Shown here one piece after another: positions 60,992-64,000 of a stretch of DNA of 64,000 nucleotides. Location of the stretch: contig JAILXR010000001.1 of NCBI GenBank assembly GCA_050789445.1, positions 868,001 through 932,000 on the forward strand, written 5' to 3'. The translations under genes and the position numbers were made by a program. Source of the stretch: JAWSVE01 sp050789445 (GTDB lineage: Bacteria; Pseudomonadota; Gammaproteobacteria; Pseudomonadales; Cellvibrionaceae). The notes beneath the pieces are model-generated. The model did not search any database, was not told the DNA's origin, and worked only from the letters and a program-made list of their open reading frames with translations. Positions within the stretch are counted from its first letter, which is position 1, and the number at the start of each line of letters is the position of its first letter.

Positions 60992-62236
60992 ATGACTGCG
61001 AACATCAAACCCGTTGCTTTGTTTCCTCAATTCACATCGCTCAAAGACCTTGATCCCGGCGAGTATCGAGACCTACAGACGTTTCTAGACAATGGTGAAT
61101 CCTGGTGGCAAAGGCATTGGGATTGGGGCCGTGAATTCCTATGCTATATTGGACGGAACAAATCCGAGCATACGTTTATGCGGTTTCGCAATGAAACCGA
61201 ACGTTTTTTACTATGGGTCTTTCTCTATAAGGCTATTCCTATGGAGCAGCTTCGCAAAGCAGATATCCTAGAATATGCTGACTTTTGCTGGGAACCGCCA
61301 GTGCTGTGGATCTGTATAGCCAATCACGAAAAGTTTGTATTTCACAACGGTTATTACACGCAAAACCCGCTGTGGGCGCCGTTTAAGCTGAAGCTGGCTA
61401 AGAAATCAGATCCAAATCAATCGCCTGATAAGAAAAAATACAAGCCTTCGCAACAGACGCTAGCCGCGATGTTCACTGCGATTATTGCATTTTACAAATA
61501 CCTCATGAACGAAGAACACTTGTACGGAAATCCCGCACAAATAGCAAAGCCCGATTGTCGGTACTTCATCAGAGATGCGCAGGTAAAAGAAGTTCGGCGA
61601 TTATCAGAATCCCAGTGGGACTATCTGTTTAAGGTCGCAGAGGAACTGGCCACCCAAGACCAGACCCATGAACGTAGCTTATTTGTCATTACAGCATTAA
61701 AAACCCTATTTTTAAGGATATCGGAGCTCTCAGAACGTTCGAATTGGTCACCTGTGATGAGTCATTTTTGGCAGGATTCAGATGGTAATTGGTGGCTAAA
61801 AATCTTTGGAAAAGGACGGAAATTGCGAGATATCACCGTGCCTGATAGCTTTATTCATTACCTCAAAAGATACCGGAAATATAGAGGCTTAACTCCTCTA
61901 CCCACATCAGGTGAACATGAGCCTATTGTTGAAAAAATACGGGGTAAAGGTGGCATGACGTCAAGGCAATTGACTCGCATTGTGCAAGCTGTATTTGATG
62001 TTGCCTACGACGAGATGAAAAAAATTGAGGGTGAAGACAAAGCACGTAAACTGAAAGAAGCATCGACACATTGGTTGAGACACACCGGAGCTAGCATGGA
62101 AATAGAACGCGGACGAGCGCTAAAAGATCTTTCCGAAGATTTAGGGCACTCAAGTATGGCAACAACCGATACCATCTACGTACAAACAGAAAACCGAATT
62201 CGTGCCAAAAGCGGAAAAGATAGACAAGTTAATTAA
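60992..62236 (+). CDS. tyrosine recombinase next to the right inverted repeat
   Basis: The 414-residue protein has an N-terminal SAM-like domain (EHTFMRFRNETERFLLWVFL) and a catalytic domain with R in FLRISELSERS, H-x-x-R in STHWLRHTGASM, H/W near SEDLGHSSMATT, and the tyrosine in TDTIYVQTE. It is unlike TnpS in length and sequence. It lies 72 bp inside the right inverted repeat. Such recombinases often travel at the ends of Tn3-type elements and may have brought in passengers or move gene cassettes (inference). No partner site is obvious nearby. Confidence 0.9.
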   Translation: MTANIKPVALFPQFTSLKDLDPGEYRDLQTFLDNGESWWQRHWDWGREFLCYIGRNKSEHTFMRFRNETERFLLWVFLYKAIPMEQLRKADILEYADFCWEPPVLWICIANHEKFVFHNGYYTQNPLWAPFKLKLAKKSDPNQSPDKKKYKPSQQTLAAMFTAIIAFYKYLMNEEHLYGNPAQIAKPDCRYFIRDAQVKEVRRLSESQWDYLFKVAEELATQDQTHERSLFVITALKTLFLRISELSERSNWSPVMSHFWQDSDGNWWLKIFGKGRKLRDITVPDSFIHYLKRYRKYRGLTPLPTSGEHEPIVEKIRGKGGMTSRQLTRIVQAVFDVAYDEMKKIEGEDKARKLKEASTHWLRHTGASMEIERGRALKDLSEDLGHSSMATTDTIYVQTENRIRAKSGKDRQVN

Positions 62237-62308
62237 CCCGCTTAGGTACTCCTACTTTATTCGCAGAAAACTACTGCACTGCAAGCTGGCCTGGGAAACC
62301 TGAAGACT

Positions 62309-62353
62309 AAAAATGTTTCACGGAATAAATCGATAAGATGTGGCTAGCACCCC
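62309..62353 (-). repeat. right terminal inverted repeat (IRR) of the transposon
   Basis: Read on the minus strand from 62353 it begins GGGGTGCTAGCCAC and matches IRL at 39 of 45 positions. Differences are at positions 15, 21, 23, 24, 31 and 42. It reads through the C-terminus of the truncated TonB receptor, whose TGA lies inside it. Confidence 0.9.
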
Positions 62354-63970
62354 AGTAATATCTAAACTTGAAACACCCGTCATTGAGTTTGATGCGCCAA
62401 TAACAGGAATCAACACTTCGGCGTAATACGAATTAATATCGCGCTCAAAAAGCCGAACATTATTCGTCGCTGTTGGTCCGCCACGGCGTAAGCCCGGTTC
62501 GTTGGTTTGTTCTTGTCTCTCTAAACCAACGGCAAGTTTTACTGGGCCACCCGGTAGTTCAAATAAATCACCGTCTGCACGAAATTCATAAGCGAGTAAT
62601 TCATTACTGGTGTCCGCAATAAAAATTTGATCGCTGATTGCTGCGAGAACGGTTGGATTTGTTCTGTGTAGTCCAAATGGATCAAAAGCTGTGTTTGGAT
62701 CGCTGCTGGCAAGTGCCACAGACAAGCTACTTGAAGGGCCACGAGAATCTAAACCATGAGAGGTATCAGATAACTCGCGTAACTTACCCTTTGTGACTAA
62801 ACCTTCTAAGCGCCAATCAGCGGGTAATTCATATTTAAATCCAGCAGTGAGTTCGTAATTACGCTGATAGCCTTCTTGATCGTTACTAGCAATGTCTCCC
62901 GCGAAATTATATCTAACGGTTACACTTGGAGGGGCTGTACCAGAAGGATCAACAAAAAATGCATTTGAACTAGGTACCACTAAATTTCCATTTTGATCAC
63001 CGGCTTGACGAGTGAAATCTCGACGTGAATAAAAGCCATCCACATAAAAAGATAATTTTTCAGTGGCATCAAACGTCGAAGTGAATGCAAGATTTTCATA
63101 TTCTTGCTGTGGTAAAAGATCTTGATTATTTAATGGATTACAAAGATTTTGAGTTCCCGCTACTAATGTTCCTGCATCTGCTGCCGTTACACCGCCAGCA
63201 GGAATTGCGTAGTTTTGACCACCAACAAAAATATTGCCCGGTGAACATTGTTCTACACGATAATCTGCATTTTGTTGTAGTGCACTATAAAAATCGCGGT
63301 CACTGCCATTTAAATTATCTCTTTGACCTTTTTCAAGTGCAACAAAAACAGAACCACTATCCCATGTTTTACCAAACGATGCGCCGAGTTTATATTCACT
63401 ATAATCGCTGCCCATACCAGTACGAGCAACAAGATCGATACCATCAACTTCGCGTCGCATGATCATGTTAACAACGCCGGCAATAGCATCCGAACCGTAA
63501 ATGGCTGATGCGCCATCGGCGACAACTTCAACTCTCTCTAAAGCGAGTGACGGTAAAATTGATGGATCAATCGAGCGTGCATTACTGTTTACTCGATGTC
63601 CATCAACCATAACTAACGTAGCATAGGGACCAATGCCGCGAAGGTTAACTGAGTTGGCCCAAACAATATTTCCGCTGCCGCCCGATTGTCCACGCGAACC
63701 TTCAGAAATACCCAAGTTAAAAACTTGTGGTAATTCTTTTATAATTTGATCGACAGAAATAGCAGTAGAATTATTGATGCTTTCTCTATCTAAAGAAATA
63801 ACGGGCGAACCAACGGGTGCTTCTGCACCACGCATTCTAGAACCTGTTACTAAGATTTCTTCGATCGAAGAATCGTCATCGGATTGTGCAAATCCACTAT
63901 TAATGAAAAGTAAACTGGAACAGCCAATGAAAACGCTGACAGCTAACTTTTTTTTACTTTTATGGTTCAT
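62318..63970 (-). CDS. TonB-dependent receptor truncated by the transposon end
   Basis: The 550-residue frame has a signal peptide (VFIGCSSLLFINSGFA) and a TonB-box-like IEEILVTGSRM. A plug domain follows (VNLRGIGPYATLVMVDGHRV, LERVEVVADGASAIYGSDAI) and then the first part of the barrel. The last about 13 codons (TGVLATSYRFIP) are read from the transposon's right inverted repeat, which supplies the stop. Receptors with this plug type are usually about 850-950 residues, so the C-terminal barrel half is missing and the product is unlikely to work. The lost half is not at the left end of the element. Confidence 0.88.
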   Translation of the reverse strand: MNHKSKKKLAVSVFIGCSSLLFINSGFAQSDDDSSIEEILVTGSRMRGAEAPVGSPVISLDRESINNSTAISVDQIIKELPQVFNLGISEGSRGQSGGSGNIVWANSVNLRGIGPYATLVMVDGHRVNSNARSIDPSILPSLALERVEVVADGASAIYGSDAIAGVVNMIMRREVDGIDLVARTGMGSDYSEYKLGASFGKTWDSGSVFVALEKGQRDNLNGSDRDFYSALQQNADYRVEQCSPGNIFVGGQNYAIPAGGVTAADAGTLVAGTQNLCNPLNNQDLLPQQEYENLAFTSTFDATEKLSFYVDGFYSRRDFTRQAGDQNGNLVVPSSNAFFVDPSGTAPPSVTVRYNFAGDIASNDQEGYQRNYELTAGFKYELPADWRLEGLVTKGKLRELSDTSHGLDSRGPSSSLSVALASSDPNTAFDPFGLHRTNPTVLAAISDQIFIADTSNELLAYEFRADGDLFELPGGPVKLAVGLERQEQTNEPGLRRGGPTATNNVRLFERDINSYYAEVLIPVIGASNSMTGVSSLDITGVLATSYRFIP

Positions 63971-64000
63971 TTTTTAAAACCTCTATTTAATTATTATTAA

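Larger units (their letters stand above)
16007..62353. mobile_element. 46.3-kb Tn4651-like Tn3-family transposon carrying metal resistance and an SOS-type operon
   Basis: Both ends carry an inverted repeat starting GGGGTGCTAGCCAC that stays similar for 45 bp (39 identities). A 989-residue Tn3-type TnpA lies inside the left end. A divergent pair typical of Tn4651 relatives, TnpS (tyrosine recombinase) and TnpT (KfrA-like coiled coil), with a palindromic core site, lies at 52.7-55.0 kb. Known Tn4651-group elements likewise separate tnpA and tnpS/tnpT by tens of kb. The interior holds Cu, Zn/Cd/Co and Pb resistance genes. Five-base flanks are TATTA and AGTAA, so no target duplication is visible and post-insertion rearrangement is likely. 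The interior is visibly richer in GC than the flanks. Confidence 0.88.

Noticed and set aside
1..64000. CRISPR arrays, tRNA and rRNA genes
   Set aside because: No regularly spaced identical repeats, cloverleaf with conserved loops, or rRNA-like stretches were seen on either strand.

Overview
The window reads as chromosomal DNA of an aquatic gammaproteobacterium. The clues are TonB-dependent receptors, a RimK/RimB pair, a sulfane-sulfur oxidation locus under a FisR-type sigma54 regulator, and Tn4651-type Tn3 machinery. The outer flanks (about 1-16 kb and 62.4-64 kb) are AT-rich. Much of the middle is visibly more GC-rich and is a single large mobile element. I cannot name the genus with confidence; a Cellvibrionales-like marine bacterium would fit.

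Left flank, 1-16.0 kb. A TonB-dependent receptor running off the left edge is followed on the same strand by a NarL-type response regulator. Next come a lipoprotein with 12 Ca-binding-like repeats and a patch of decayed genes (alpha/beta hydrolase, carboxylesterase tail, FG-GAP protein). A minus-strand sulfur operon follows: persulfide dioxygenase, phosphatase-SQR fusion, SulP permease and two YeeE/YedE half-transporters. It is divergent from a FisR-like activator, and the gap between them holds a correctly spaced sigma54 promoter. RimK and its retropepsin-like partner RimB close the flank.

The element, 16,007-62,353 (46.3 kb). Two imperfect 45-bp inverted repeats (39/45 identical, beginning GGGG) bound a Tn4651-like Tn3-family transposon. 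TnpA lies at the left end. The divergent resolution pair TnpS (tyrosine recombinase) and TnpT (KfrA-like coiled coil) lie some 36 kb away, with a loxP-like 34-bp palindromic core between them. The left IR borders a TonB C-terminal remnant, and the right IR truncates a TonB-dependent receptor. There is no matching 5-bp target duplication, so the flanks have probably been rearranged.

Passengers, left to right: (i) SprT-like protein, SF2 helicase, winged-helix-like protein and a divergent XRE regulator with two palindromic operators; (ii) copper genes: a Cus-type RND pump, ArsP-type permease, copA/copB with a DUF411 protein and cytochrome c, CopRS, CueR, CopZ and a Cu(I) P-type ATPase; (iii) Zn/Cd/Co/Pb genes: FTR1-cytochrome fusion, two CDF exporters, CzcCBA with small His-rich proteins, and a PbrR/CadR-like MerR; (iv) right of tnpT, an apparently SOS-controlled operon of a DUF5131 (three-Cys motif) protein, two TcmP proteins and a helicase with a C-terminal nuclease-like domain; (v) a second tyrosine recombinase next to the right IR.

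Regulation is readable from the DNA. There are three CueR-type promoters with 19-bp spacers, two PbrR-type promoters sharing half sites, a CusR/CopR box between copA and copR, and a LexA-like box (CTGT-N8-ACAG) ahead of the DUF5131/TcmP operon. That operon is the best candidate for an undescribed system. I saw no tRNA, rRNA or CRISPR array.
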